A DNA stretch of 64,000 bases. Origin: Marsupella aquatica (lineage: Eukaryota; Marchantiophyta). Below, in pieces: positions 49,525 to 61,300 of the stretch (position 1 is the stretch's first letter; each line of letters starts with the position of its first letter). Under the pieces are notes generated by a model. It had not been told where the DNA came from, searched no databases, and was given only the letters and a program-made list of their open reading frames with translations. The stretch covers positions 20,584,001-20,648,000 of the forward strand of contig OZ316896.1 in the NCBI GenBank assembly GCA_973895155.1, in the 5' to 3' direction. The position numbers were made by a program, and so were the translations under genes.

Positions 49525-52500
49525 TTGTGGAACAAAATCTCTTACTCAAGGACATGTTGTGCATAACATCCTTTAATGTATATTCTTAATGGTATATTTC
49601 ATGCAACTTAATCTATTGAGCAACAACTTTTGACTTCTATATGCAGCTCACTGGATTCAACTCGTAGTACATTTTACACACAATCATGACCAAATGTTGC
49701 AAGACTACTAGACTGCCTTCTTTGGATATTTGTAGGTCCCTCAATTCTAAATGAAATGTGACGCTATGTCATGGCTCACTTGAAATAGTAGCCAATCTGT
49801 TTCTAATGCACCCACAAACATCAGATTCCATTGGATATCAAGGGAGATATATGCCTAGTGTCAAAGTTGGTTGAGTTTATTTGAATTTTGATTTGTTGCG
49901 GGAGAAAGCAATGAATTTGACTTGTTTCATGTCTTTGCTTTGGTCTAGAGATTGTATCCATCCACATCAACACAAAATCTATGACCAAATGAGAGTCATA
50001 TCTTGATGAGATTGGCAATGGTTTTTATTTTTATTTTTGAAATACTAAATATCTATTTTTTCAAAATAAATGAAGCCATCCAATCGTTGATCTGCTTACA
50101 ACATAATCTTGACCATCCAGTGCTTATTGTATAAAATAAAAATCACTATTCATCCACTCATGGAGGTATATAAGGTATCAAAAAATCTTGATGAAATATT
50201 CTACTAGGGTCACTAGTCTGGGGTTTTGTAATTTTGACAACCAAGCAATATATAAAATATTACATATGAACTCCAAATTACTCAGACAATATATCCCTTC
50301 ATCATATTTTTGGTCTACATCCTCAAATATCCTGAATATGCAATGGTGCAAGGTGTGAACAAACATTTTAATTAAGGCCATTCTGAAAATGATAAATTGT
50401 ACACACCATATCCAGAGATTCTGCAAGGCTCTCCAAGGCTTAATTTGGGTCCCAAAATGCTTACAGTTACGATGCGGTGGTATCATTTGGGAAGCAATTA
50501 TAGGCCTTGCGAGTGAACCCTTTGAGTCAAATCATCCTAGCCCTCGCCTTATGTAGGAAATATTCCAGAGGTTGTACAAGGCTTTGGGTCTAAAAAATGT
50601 TTACAATGAAGGCATTCTTTTATCATTTTGACCATCTTTTGGGAAGCGATGCGAGGCCTTGTGACTGAACCCTTTGTATTAAATTATCCTCACCTTATGT
50701 TGAAAATATTCCAGAGATTGTGCCAAGCTTCGGGTTTTATCATTTGTTTTTCAAGGCATGGTTGTATCATTCGGGAAGGGCAAGAATAAACAAGGGATTC
50801 TCAAGACATGCTCACATCATGTGCTGGTCGACACTCTTTTGTACCAAGCAGGAGCGTCAAGGCCAGGCACTGGCTACAGGAGGGGATGACCAAGTGCGAG
50901 AGCAATCCTCCGAAATACTTCAAGACAGTTCACCTAAACAGTCAGGTCGATGATTAGTCTGATTTTGCAAAGCTGATGCTGACTTGGTTCCCTTGTTAAG
51001 CAATAAATACTGGCTGCATTTTAGCAGGACTTTACTCACACCCGATGGATATCCTGAGTCATTCCCAGTCAGCCAATTAGTCTTTTCTTTCAGTTTTGTT
51101 TGGTGTGGAGGGACAGAGAACGCTCCTTATATAGTTCCTGCTGGCAAAGTTTTCATGTGTTGCTCTAGATGGAAGGACGGCCCTGATGGATAGAGTCGCC
51201 TCCAACCGGGCCTCCAACCTTCCTGCCTGACTGTCCGCCCTGTTGGGTGCCTAGTACGTACCCTTATCCTTACATTTAGTTGGTGGTTTTAGATTTTCCA
51301 GTATGTTTTGGCTTGCATAATAGTGCTGTGTTTTCTTTGAGCACCTCTTTCATCAGGCCTATGTGGCCACTTTATCAGTTATTTGGATGATTACAGGTCT
51401 CCTGGGCTTAGATTGACATTCTCTTGATTAGTTCTTCTCCGGTTATATAATATGGACTTCTCTTCTCCATTAATATAATTAGCTACGTAGTTTACTGTCC
51501 TATGCACAACACTTGAGAGAGTCTAAATGTGTTTCCAACACCACTAATTAGACTCACATAAGCGACTCATCCTATATTCATCATCTCCCCCAAGCAATTT
51601 ACTGTTTACTTTCTCAAATTAATTCCTACGCGACCTGTTCTGTCAGGGGGTTAGTAGGCTCAAGTTTTTCACATGCAACACCCAGTTAGAGCCTTAGTGC
51701 TTATGTGCAAAATATCACTTACTGTATATATTTCATACAAATCACACTCTGGTTTTGCTTGGTGACGTGACGTCTGCTGCACTGTAAGATCATGCTCAGA
51801 ATCTACTGAAACTTTAATAAACTAAATAGTCAACCCGATTTGCCATATATATATATATCATTTACAGTTACTACTTTGTGGATTTTGAATTTCTCAAGTT
51901 GGATGAATTTGTAATATCCTTTAGTTTTGTTTGGTGTGGAGTGACCAAGATTGCCGCTCAGTTTGGTTGTGGCAATGTGGCCACGGTTGTCACTATACAT
52001 GTAAAAACAGCCTTGACAGCTGTTGACCGCTTCACAGCTTTTGACCTTGTTGTCCTATGTGGTAGAGTACTTACGGATGCATATTTATTAGTTCCAAGTC
52101 TTTTTTGATTAAAAGTTCCTGAGAAAACTTATTTAGACTCTCAGAATGGGAGAGTAATATCCACTGTGAAAAGCACTGTTGAGCTAAGAGGGAGGATAGT
52201 CCCCAGAGTCAGTAAGTGAGCATTCGTCCCATGAGGGCAGGAGCAGGAGTAGGTGGGACTAGTCCCAATGTAAAGCAGTAGGGCGGTAAGTAGTGTACGT
52301 GTTAGTAACAGTAGTGTGTTAGTTGAGCTTAGCATCTATCCTATTTAAATAGCCCCCTAAATTTCAACATTTTTGGCTTGGGATGACCTTTGTTCCTTTC
52401 TATTTTTCTGGGGATCAGTGGACTGATGTTGCCCCCGGCCCTTCGGCAGTTTTTGGATGTCTTATGTTCTCCTGGGTTACTATAGGGCTCTCATATTGTT

Positions 52501-52649
52501 CGATTCCCAAAATGAAAAGATACTCTTGAGTCCTACTACTCTTCTAAAGTCTATTGCTTAGCTGCATGCCCCCGTCAATTCCTGTTCTTACCGGTTCTTC
52601 ATTAATGTACTTTTGAGTAGGAGTTGTATACCATAATAATATATAGCGG

Positions 52650-52653
<4 letters not shown>

Positions 52654-52701
<48 letters not shown>
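52654..52701. repeat. (CT)24 microsatellite
   Basis: A perfect CT run of about 48 bases is followed by a short GT-rich stretch. Confidence 0.97.
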
Positions 52702-52703
<2 letters not shown>

Positions 52704-52730
52704 GCGTGTGTGTGTTTTTATCTGAGGACC

Positions 52731-52802
52731 AATGCAATACTACTCGGTAGTTGCAATTACAATCCCAATGCAATACTACTCGGTAGTTGCAATTACAATC
52801 CC
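52731..52802. repeat. Exact 36-bp tandem duplication
   Basis: A 36-bp unit beginning AATGCAATACTACTCGGTAG occurs twice head to tail without mismatch, so it is recent. Confidence 0.95.
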
Positions 52803-53857
52803 TCTACCTACATGTAGGTCCACTGGTTTGATGTTATATATACCATCGTAAGTAGTTTCCTACTTATATATTATATTTATATTTAGAATAATATAGCAGA
52901 GTTCTTTGGTGGGGGCTTCCAAAGTGGTGTGCGGGTACTTCTAGGTTGCTTGGACTTGGATTGGTCTTTGTTTGATTATATATATCACTCTCAGATTATA
53001 ATATGGACTACTTTTCCCCCCTGCCTAATGTTTGGCTTCCGTTGAATCCTCATTATTAATAAAATTTAATCTGTTATTTCTTTACTCCCATTGAAAAAAT
53101 AGGAGCAGAGCCGGCCTGTTATTGGCAGCATCTCCCCCTAGTAATTTCATTGACAGTCTGGTATGTTCTGGGATGGCGTCGAAACTGCCCGGCCCAAATG
53201 CAATTCATGATGAGGTTTTGGAATTTACTGAAACATCAATAAATAAAATAGTCAACTGAACATATTCAGAGTTTGGAATTTACTTAAACTTCAATAAAGT
53301 ATATAGTCAACCCAATTTGGCATATATGCTCAAGTACATTCACTACTTTTAAGAATTACAGGCATTGCGCTTCACAATTTGACTTATGCTAGCTTGAGAA
53401 TTCAAAGTTTACTTTAATAGTAGTATTTCGTAAGTGCTAGATAGGCCTCCTGCCATGTATCAGTATACGTAGACAGATCCTACCGGTGCGGCCTTGTATT
53501 GCAAATCATTGTCCCAGACAAATAGTTGAATAGTCTACCATGCTTCACGGAGAAATCTTTGGCTTTTAAATGCTAAAGACATTAAGAGAGCCAGAGCACG
53601 GTTTGCCAGATAGATGCCCGATATATACTACTATTCGGAATTTGAACTTCCCGCTTGATGTAGCGCGCGCCTGCGTTTGCGCCCACGTTTGGAATCAAAT
53701 CCCATTCGACTCTTTTGGGGAATTACATTTTTGAATGTTAGACTACTTGAATCAACTAAGTGATCACGTACAAACCCCGAACCTCCCTATGTTTGATTGC
53801 ACTTCCTGAGTTGCAAAATCTTGTCTAGCTGCTGCTTGTCAATCTGCCGGCCTAACC

Positions 53858-56800
53858 ATGAGGTCTTCGCTATACGCAATGAAGGAAGGAGAATTGGCCA
53901 ATTCTTTGGCCAAGTTTCTCAAAATGGATACATACAGACAGAAGATTGTCGACAATTGCATAGATGGGTCTGTATTTCAATGCTCAGAAGACGAGGTTGA
54001 TGCTCTTCTCAAGGAGTCTGGGTTCACCATCCCTGGTCATCGAATGAGAATCAGAAAATGGGTCGAAGAGTGCAAACGCAAGGGATCTGTGGTTGATCAA
54101 CTTGAGTTCAGCATGCCTGCTCCAGTGCGGCCAACCTTGGGAGAGGGATCAGTCAAACATGACTCCCCAACATTGCTACGAAAGAGTGGAACAGTAGGAG
54201 AGGTTGGAAAGGGTAAACAATTCTCCATGCAGACTTCAACATCAATGCAAACCTCAACATCGATGCACACTTCAGTTGAATTTGAGTCTCACAAAACAAT
54301 GCAGCACAAGGTATGTACGTACAACACAGTTTAATTGAGATTGTTTAGTATATTTTACTGGTAATGTCTACGCACTTGGAGTGTTTGGCACATCTACTGT
54401 ACGTTAGACCTGGGGCTCATCCCCTATTGTACCCATGCTCTTCTCCAACGACAAGCCTGCATGTTCCATGTTGTCTGATGTATTAATCTAGAATGAAGGT
54501 GTTAATTTCGATCCTAACGTATTCCCTTATGTCTCGATCAGAGGGAGCAATTGAGATTTCCAACTTACGAGGAGATATTCAAGCAGAAGAAAACTGGTCG
54601 TAAATTACTCCAAGCCTGGCCTCATGCCTGCTTAGCGCATAATGAGAACTTGAGGACGATTCGGAAGTGGTTTTCTGAACCTGAACAGAGGCACTTTATG
54701 GAGCATGATTTCAAACAAAATGCAAGTCTTCGGACAGAATGCCTTGATTTTGCAAGGTCAAGAATGGATGACCTCCGGCCATTGGTATTTGTGGATGATG
54801 TAGAGGGAACTGTGGCTTCAATGCGTTGGAAGCTTGAAGATGTCTACGAGGCCATCATCAATCGCAAACATGAATTCACCAAGGGTGAAAAGAGGAAATT
54901 GGCAAAACTGGGTAAGCTGAGTGGTCCATTGTTTCTCAATATTGATGTCGGATGATTTAATTTTTTGGGGCTCAGAAGTGACGGAGTAGGGTGGTCCAGT
55001 GTTTCTCAATTTTGATGTCGGATGATTTTGTTGGGCTCAGAAGTGATGGAGTAGGCAAAGATGTTAAATGGGTCAGACATGCTTTATCTGAGATTGAACT
55101 TGCAAGACGTACATTGATTCAGAATCTTAGTTACCATATTAATCTATTGAATATATTCGGTTTTGTCAGGTGAAGAAGACGCTCCGCCTACCAAGGCACG
55201 TACACCTCAACCCGAACCCCAGGTGATTCTTACCCAAGATGACAAGGACTTGCTAGAATTCAATAGCAGGCCAGAGTATGAGATGCTTCTTTATGCCACT
55301 CCTACTCAGCTGACAGCCTTAGACATCCACAAAAGGCAAAAGGGAAAGGATTGCAAAAGAGATGACGCAGACTTATTTGGGAAGGGGAAGGTTCTGGCAA
55401 TCGCCAAACAAAATCCATATAAAGTGTACCAGATCAAGATTACCCACCTCTGTCCTGAGACATCGTCTAGGTTGGCTGAATACTACATTCCGTGTGGCCC
55501 ACACAGCGCAGACTTTGACACCCAATTGTGCATGCTAGACCTGGTAAACTCTCTATTTCTTTAATAAGCTCTTGCATGACGTTTGTATATTGTGGACAAA
55601 TCACATTACTTCCAATTCAAGACTTTGTCGGCATAGCTCAATCATCCATACATGTACTTACAGACTTAATTAGCTTTCTTATTGTGCAGGGTACTAAGAT
55701 TCAAATAGCACAACCCTATACTGCGCTAACTCCACAACCACCAGCTGACATCACTTCAGATTTAGTGAATCAAAGTACTGAAGTTTTGGATTCCACATCT
55801 TGTGATCAGGACAAATCTGACAATGTGACCATGGAGCACCAATTTCCTGCAGTTCAGCGAAGATTGAGTAAGGGCAGATCTAGTCTGGGTTCTAATGGGA
55901 CTTCAGATTCGATCCACAACTTGGATGAATTTGGTAAAAAAATTGTGCAGATTACTCCTACACGTGACTCATCCAGGTTGTCCAAGTCAAGGAGAACAGT
56001 GGATAACTCAGACTCACCCTCCCCTTTGACAGAGGTATATATAGGCATAGTTATCAAGGGAATCTCAAGCTACGTATTTTCTTTTACTGTACTACTTCTT
56101 TTTGTTGTTAGCTTACCCTATATTAATATATGTTTGTACTTGTTTTGCAGGTGACTGTCAAGTTGGAAAGTAGCCCAATTGACAAATCTGACAATGTGAC
56201 CATGGAGCACCAGGTTGAATTTCCTGCAATTCAGCAAAGATTGAGTAAGGGCAGATATAGTCTGGGTTCTAATGGGACTTCAGATTCGATCCACAACTTG
56301 GATGAAGTGGGTAAAATTTTTGTGCAGATTACTCCTACACGTGACTCATCCAGGTTGTCCAAGTCAAGGAGAACAGTGGATAACTCAGACTCACCCTCCC
56401 CTTTGACAGAGGTATGTATAGGCATAGTTATCAAGGGAATCTCAAGCTACATATTTTCTTCTACTGTAATACTTTTTTTTGTTATCTTACCCTGTATTAA
56501 TATATGTTTGTACTTGTTTTGCAGGTGACTGTCAAGTTGGAAAGTAGCCCAATTGAATTGCATAGAAAGAAGCCATCACCCAACTTGGCTTACGGACGCA
56601 GGATTAGTGGTCAAAAGAAATCACAATCGAAAGCCACATTGTCTAGGTGTCTTGCTGATTCTCAGTCAGAAAGAGAAATGGAGACAGAAGTGACAAATGA
56701 GAAATCCTTTGAGGAGCTCATGTCAAGCCCCTTGTCAAGGCCAACCAAGTTTCAGGCTAGCTTCAGTAACAAAGAGAACATTTTGGCAAGTTTACCCAAA

Positions 56801-57739
56801 CCAAGGGGGCCATGTCCTGGAGAGGACAATGGTGTGAAGATGAGAAGTTTAAAAGACATCACTAACTCCAAACCGTTGTCTGTCACAGCAGTCACAACAC
56901 CGCTACTTGCTTTCCAGGTTTGTAATTCACATGATTATAAAACTCTGACTAGGTCCATGTAATCCATGGACCTACCCATGGACTATGATTATAACAATAA
57001 TAGAGTTCTGGAATTCTCAGGCTTGTCAGTGTGGTGTGTGGGCCTGCTGGGTGGTGCCTCCTAGTGGTCCTGGATTTCCCTTACCTCTATTCTGTCATTT
57101 TTGTTGCAGACATTGAGTGGCAGCCCAATTCACCCTCCCGGCACTTCCAGGTTATTTATATTCTATCATTTTCTGTGGCCATTCTCTTTTGCAGGCGTTG
57201 AGTGGCAGCCCGGTTCACAAAGTTCCACGTTCAAAATCTACAGCACCTGTTCTGAACTGCAAGACAAAGGTAATCATTTAGTCTAGATACTTTAGCCCTT
57301 ATTTATTTGTGCATTAGAGTATTTTTTTTAATTTGAGGTATGAAAAGATACTGAAATCCTCATGCTATTAAATTTTGTTTGGTGTGCATGCGCGCAGGAA
57401 TACACACAGTACACTACAAGCCCTATTACAAGCTCAAAAACAAATTGGAATCCGTTAACCTATCAAGCCCAAGTCAATGTCTGTATATTGGTCATGAATG
57501 TCAAAAACCGTAATGAGGTGGAGACCAAGATAACAGATTGGATTGGTACTAAAAATGCTAAATGTAGAGTGGGCAAAAAATTATTTGCTGGACACTTGAA
57601 GTATGGCGTGGTTGAAAAAATAGAAATGGTGACCAATTGGGCGCTTGATGCTGGAATAGTGGAGATAGTAGATGCTCCACCTATGGTAAAGGGTAGGCTA
57701 GATTTAACCATGGATAATCTAAGGCTTGGTGAGGATTAA
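53858..57739 (+). CDS. Multi-exon protein with N-terminal SAM-like domain, function unknown
   Basis: Exons 53858-54310, 54542-54911, 55170-55543, 55690-56034, 56151-56411, 56525-56917, 57195-57269 and 57398-57739 join in frame with GT-AG borders. ATG 53858 starts a helical region (ANSLAKFLKMDTYRQKIVDN, then GSVFQCSEDEVDALL and IPGHRMRIRKWVEE) with the shape of a sterile alpha motif. The middle contains YEEIFKQKKTGRKLLQAWPH and LRTIRKWFSEPEQRHFM. Exons 4-6 are Ser/Thr-rich and repetitive. The last exon holds a compact domain (VCILVMNVKNRNEVETKITD, then GHLKYGVVEKIEMV) that I do not recognise. Lying among transposon genes, it may be an accessory gene of a DNA transposon, but the intact frame and clean splice sites also allow a host gene. 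Confidence 0.6.
55810..56524. repeat. Tandem exon-plus-intron duplication inside the SAM-like gene
   Basis: Two units of about 374 bp, each running from GACAAATCTGACAATGTGAC through SRLSKSRRTVDNSDSPSPLTE and the next intron to its TTTTGCAG acceptor. Differences are few and the frame is open in both, so exons 4 (3' part) and 5 are duplicates. Confidence 0.9.
57110..57150 (+). pseudogene. Duplicate mini-exon, probably skipped
   Basis: TTGAGTGGCAGCCC after a CAG acceptor matches the exon at 57195-57269. This 41-nt version would shift the frame if spliced to that exon (it would read CGT TGA), so it is either skipped, used alternatively or decayed. Confidence 0.5.
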
Positions 57740-58644
57740 TATGATATATATATATATGTCATGTTTGACTTCAGCAACAGAATCCTAATATATAGAGATC
57801 TAGGGTTCACTAGTAGTTGACTAGTAGTCAATAATATATAATGGCCAACATATATGTTAACTGTAAAAGATACCTATGCAATTAGGTGGATACAAATGTA
57901 GTAGACTTTTACCAATTGTACATTGATACAATTATTGTAATTCAATGGAGGCTGGTGCTACTACCTCTAGCTCCTGCTATTTCCTATATAGTATTATATT
58001 TGTCAGTGAATTGAAATACCAGCATGAGTACTTTGTCTTATGCTCAAAAGGTTGAATTGGTTTGCTTTGTCTACTAAAAGAATAATGTTTGCTTAAATAA
58101 ATATTTTAAATTATAAAAATTGGACAACTGAGATGAAAAGAGATCGAGCCTTCTTATTAAGGTTGGCAAAACAAGAAACACTTCTCATTATAATATTCAG
58201 GTATATACGTTGACAAAGAAAACGTTTACTGTACTAGGAATATTGAATTCTCCAAATAGGCTGATGTAAATCAAGGAATATACAAAATACCCAAATCATT
58301 TTGCAAAAGTAGGATTTTACAATACGCCAAAGTAGGATTTTACAACATGCCTATGATTTATCTTCAAGGACTTTGTCCCACATGTGAAATCTGGGTATAT
58401 TGAAGTTTCCTATGCCGTCCAAACAGCCAACATAACATCCCGGGGAATGTTTCATAAACCCATTTAAGGTCAGTTTCCCCACTTCTTTGTCAAAAATATG
58501 GGGGAAATGGGTTTACATCTAGGATATTAGCCAAGGTGGGGGTAAGACAGAAACTCCTTGTGCAACTTGTTAGTTTCTTAAAAAAAATAAAAAATCATGT
58601 GCTAAGCCATATTCTTGAAACAAAAACTTGTCAAACTTGTACTA
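57740..58644. other. AT-rich interval between the SAM-like gene and the transposase half
   Basis: No coding sequence is recognised. A segment near 58460-58520 contains CCCATTT...TTTCCCC and its approximate inversion GGGGGAAATGGG. This could be the end of an inserted element, since somewhere here the transposase-like gene's intron must resume. Confidence 0.3.
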
Positions 58645-60520
58645 ACTTACTCTTTTCGGTCTCCGAGACAGCTTTGTCCCGAATTGATTTGAACTCCTCG
58701 CAATCCGCGCAAGCACTGAATCGATTGACTGGAGGAATCTTCACATGACCAAATTCTTGAACCCAAACTTTCAAGAATTGTCGATAGGATATTTTTGATG
58801 ATTCATCAATCTTGGCATAGTTAGAGTCGTAGATCTTCCATACCTCCAGCTTTGAATAATTATCCGGTAAATGTGAAACTTCTTTATTTGGCAATGTTTC
58901 CACGCGTGTCTCAAAAAACGACCTAAGCCAACTGACCAAGACTAATCTTTTAACAGATGGAGGGCGTCCAACTGGTTTAGAATATCCTAAGTCTTGGTTG
59001 TCTAATTTCAAAATTCTATTTATTATTCTATGATTGCCAACGCAAAATATAAGCTTGAAAGCTTTCCGACAAATACTCTTTTGACCAAACGTGTAAGATA
59101 TAGTCTGCCTCCCTCCTTCATTTTCGTCTCGCTTTATAAGCCACTTCAAAGATAAAGATCGATCCTGAGATTTCTGCCTCAAAAATTTAGAACGCGCCTC
59201 ACGAATTTCTTTTGGAGATAGACTTAGGAGACAATGACTCTGACAACAGTACTTACTATTTGTTTTCTTGATATCCTCCTCTTTCAACTTTGTTTCACAC
59301 AAAGTGGCGTTGCTCGTACGTTTGTAACGACTAGATGCCACCGGAACATCATCATCCTCCCCACTCTCCGAAGACTCGGTATCATTTGATGATGAAATGG
59401 TCACCAACATTTGCTTCTGAACATGCCGAGATTCCAGACCTGCAGCCTTCAGAGATGGAGGCTCTTCCTCTTGGGGGTTTCACTTCCACAAAAATGGCAT
59501 ATCACGTGCGACGAAGGATAGGGTCATTTTATTGGTTGTAAGGGAAGACTTAAGAATTTTTGTAGAAGAACAGTAGGGTCTTTTAAATTCAATTTTGAGA
59601 CTTATAAGAACATTAGGGCCTTTTTAATCCAATTTTTGGAATATTCCAAAATATTCCAACTTTATAGGGGTTAAAAAATTAAAAAAAATCTTACATTTTA
59701 GGGGGTCCAAGGCCTAAAAACGTCGCAGGTTGGGGAGGTCCCCATGTAGTGAGACCCCCGAGCTCTTCCTTCACTCTATGCAACCTTGGAATACCTAGGC
59801 GTATTTCAGAAATCCCTCCATTACCGTGTAGGGACCCTTTCAATATTTTCCTAGGGTCCCTCTCCACCAGGTTGGTTTCCCTGTTTGAGTTTCCGTGACT
59901 TGATCCGCTCCTTGCCCCAACACCATGACTCGTAGGTAAAACTGAGGAACGCACATTAGAATTCCTTTCTGGAATACTTTTCAATAACACTGGTCGCCTA
60001 GTTTCTTCCCTCATCCCCCTGTGAAATGTTTCCGACGTTGGCTTACCAAAGGTTTTAATTTTTGGCATTTGCTTCAGCCGCTGAACACTTTGGAGACTGC
60101 AAAAATCTCCGTCATTTTCCCCACTTAGTGCCTTCTTCGTCTTTCCAAATCCAGTCTTCATGAATTCATGAGACCGTTTCCCAGACATCCAAATAGGCAT
60201 TGAACCTTCCAGATTACTCCCCAATTTGTCCTTTGTTGGTGACAAAGGAGATACAACTTGACATCCAGGGGGACCAATACTCTCCAAGGAGTCAGAGGAG
60301 CTCCCTGACCTCTCCTTACCACCGACCAATGATTTCTTCCCACTAATTGCAAGTCGTAAAGGACTACTTTTTAACTTGCTCATAGGGGTGGGGGTGGCAT
60401 ATCTAAAACAGTAGTTATTCCAGGGATATCTGGGCCAACCACTGTGCAGGGGCCATCCGGCAATGAAACATCATCAGAAACTCCATCTGAATAATCATCT
60501 GATTCGTAACATGCCGCCAT
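58645..60520 (-). pseudogene. N-terminal half of a transposase-like gene, interrupted by a MITE
   Basis: Minus-strand start at 60520 (MAACYESDDYSDGVSDD, acidic). A frame change near 60384, in a C-rich run, joins it to a 230-codon frame rich in Ser, Lys and Gly. A MITE (59469-59763) follows, after which the frame resumes (MLVTISSSNDTESSESGEDD) and runs to a donor GTAAGT at 58650-58645. Conserved blocks include CCQSHCLLSLSPKEIREAR, VGRPPSVKRLVLVSWLRSF and NRFSACADCEEFKS, the N-terminal part of the family whose C-terminal half lies at 37.16-38.76 kb. Removing the MITE with one target copy restores the reading frame exactly (VKEE followed by PPSLKAAG). Confidence 0.75.
59469..59763. mobile_element. 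MITE-like element, about 295 bp, copy 2
   Basis: It matches the element at 18605-18889 along its length, with ends TCTTGGGGGTTTCAC and (inverted) CTCGGGGGTCTCAC. The target duplication is TCTTCC, possibly extended to GCTCTTCC (59461-59468 and 59762-59769). It sits inside the transposase-like reading frame. Confidence 0.85.
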
Positions 60521-61300
60521 TGGAAAAACTAGTGCAAATTGACAAGAAACTCAAAAAATCAGTAAAATCTAACAAATCTTCTCAAAATAATGACCAAGAG
60601 TCATGAATAAACGAGCCTATTTATAGTTTTTCACGGACTGTGGGGACTTTTTAACTTCAAAAATATCAAATATTCATGAAATTTACAAGCTTTTTCCCGT
60701 AAATACCCTGAAATATTCATGAATAATTGGCCCAAAAACATTGATTTATCATGATTTGGGGTTAATTTTACTAAGTCACGCCTGATCCGTGATTAGTATG
60801 TATAACCAAGGAACACGGGGCAGCCCATTCATTTTCACTCGATGTCATTTGGATTTCCTTTGTAAAAGAGTGAAAAACAATCTCGCTGTCCAATTTCGTG
60901 CCATTTTCAGCACTCATCGGCGACGTGTCGCGAGTTGTCGTGGTCGCGCTTCATTTCGACCCTGTTTTAGGTAGTAATTTAGGCCTTGGGTGATTTCTTC
61001 ACGTCACCCTCCCTCCGAACCCCATTTTGAATACCCTTCTGCATCACCGAGGTGTACAAGCAAAGAGAGAGGAGACTCCCTTCATGAATTCATGAAGGTC
61101 GGTGCGAGAGGGAGACTCCCTTCATGAATTCATGATAGGAGTCCTGGGGTGGTCGAGAGCGTTGTTAGATCCATAAGGACACGGCTTTAGTAGCCATTTG
61201 TTGGCACATTCTTTGGTTCTGTGGCACTTTGTCTCATAGGTTGGGGTTGAAGTGGACTGATTTTGTGGTATGTTCTCAGGTTTGAAGATCAGGCGAAAAC
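60521..61300. promoter_or_regulatory. Divergent intergenic region with palindromic repeats
   Basis: This 780-bp gap separates two divergent genes and must hold both promoters if they were active. It contains the perfect palindrome TTCATGAATTCATGAA (61081-61096) and, 40 bp on, TTCATGAATTCATGA (61121-61135), each preceded by GAGACTCCC. ATTCATGAA half-sites occur near 60672 and 60716. These could be transposase-binding or regulatory sites. Confidence 0.4.

Larger units (their letters stand above)
48660..53857. other. Gene-poor interval with purine-rich tract, hairpin and microsatellite
   Basis: 48660-48780 is strongly purine-rich with several runs of three or more G. The rest is AT-rich with no recognisable coding sequence. 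Specific repeats are listed separately. Confidence 0.4.

Noticed and set aside
52588-52773. Minus-strand ORF with Arg-Glu repeats
   Set aside because: Translation of the CT microsatellite.
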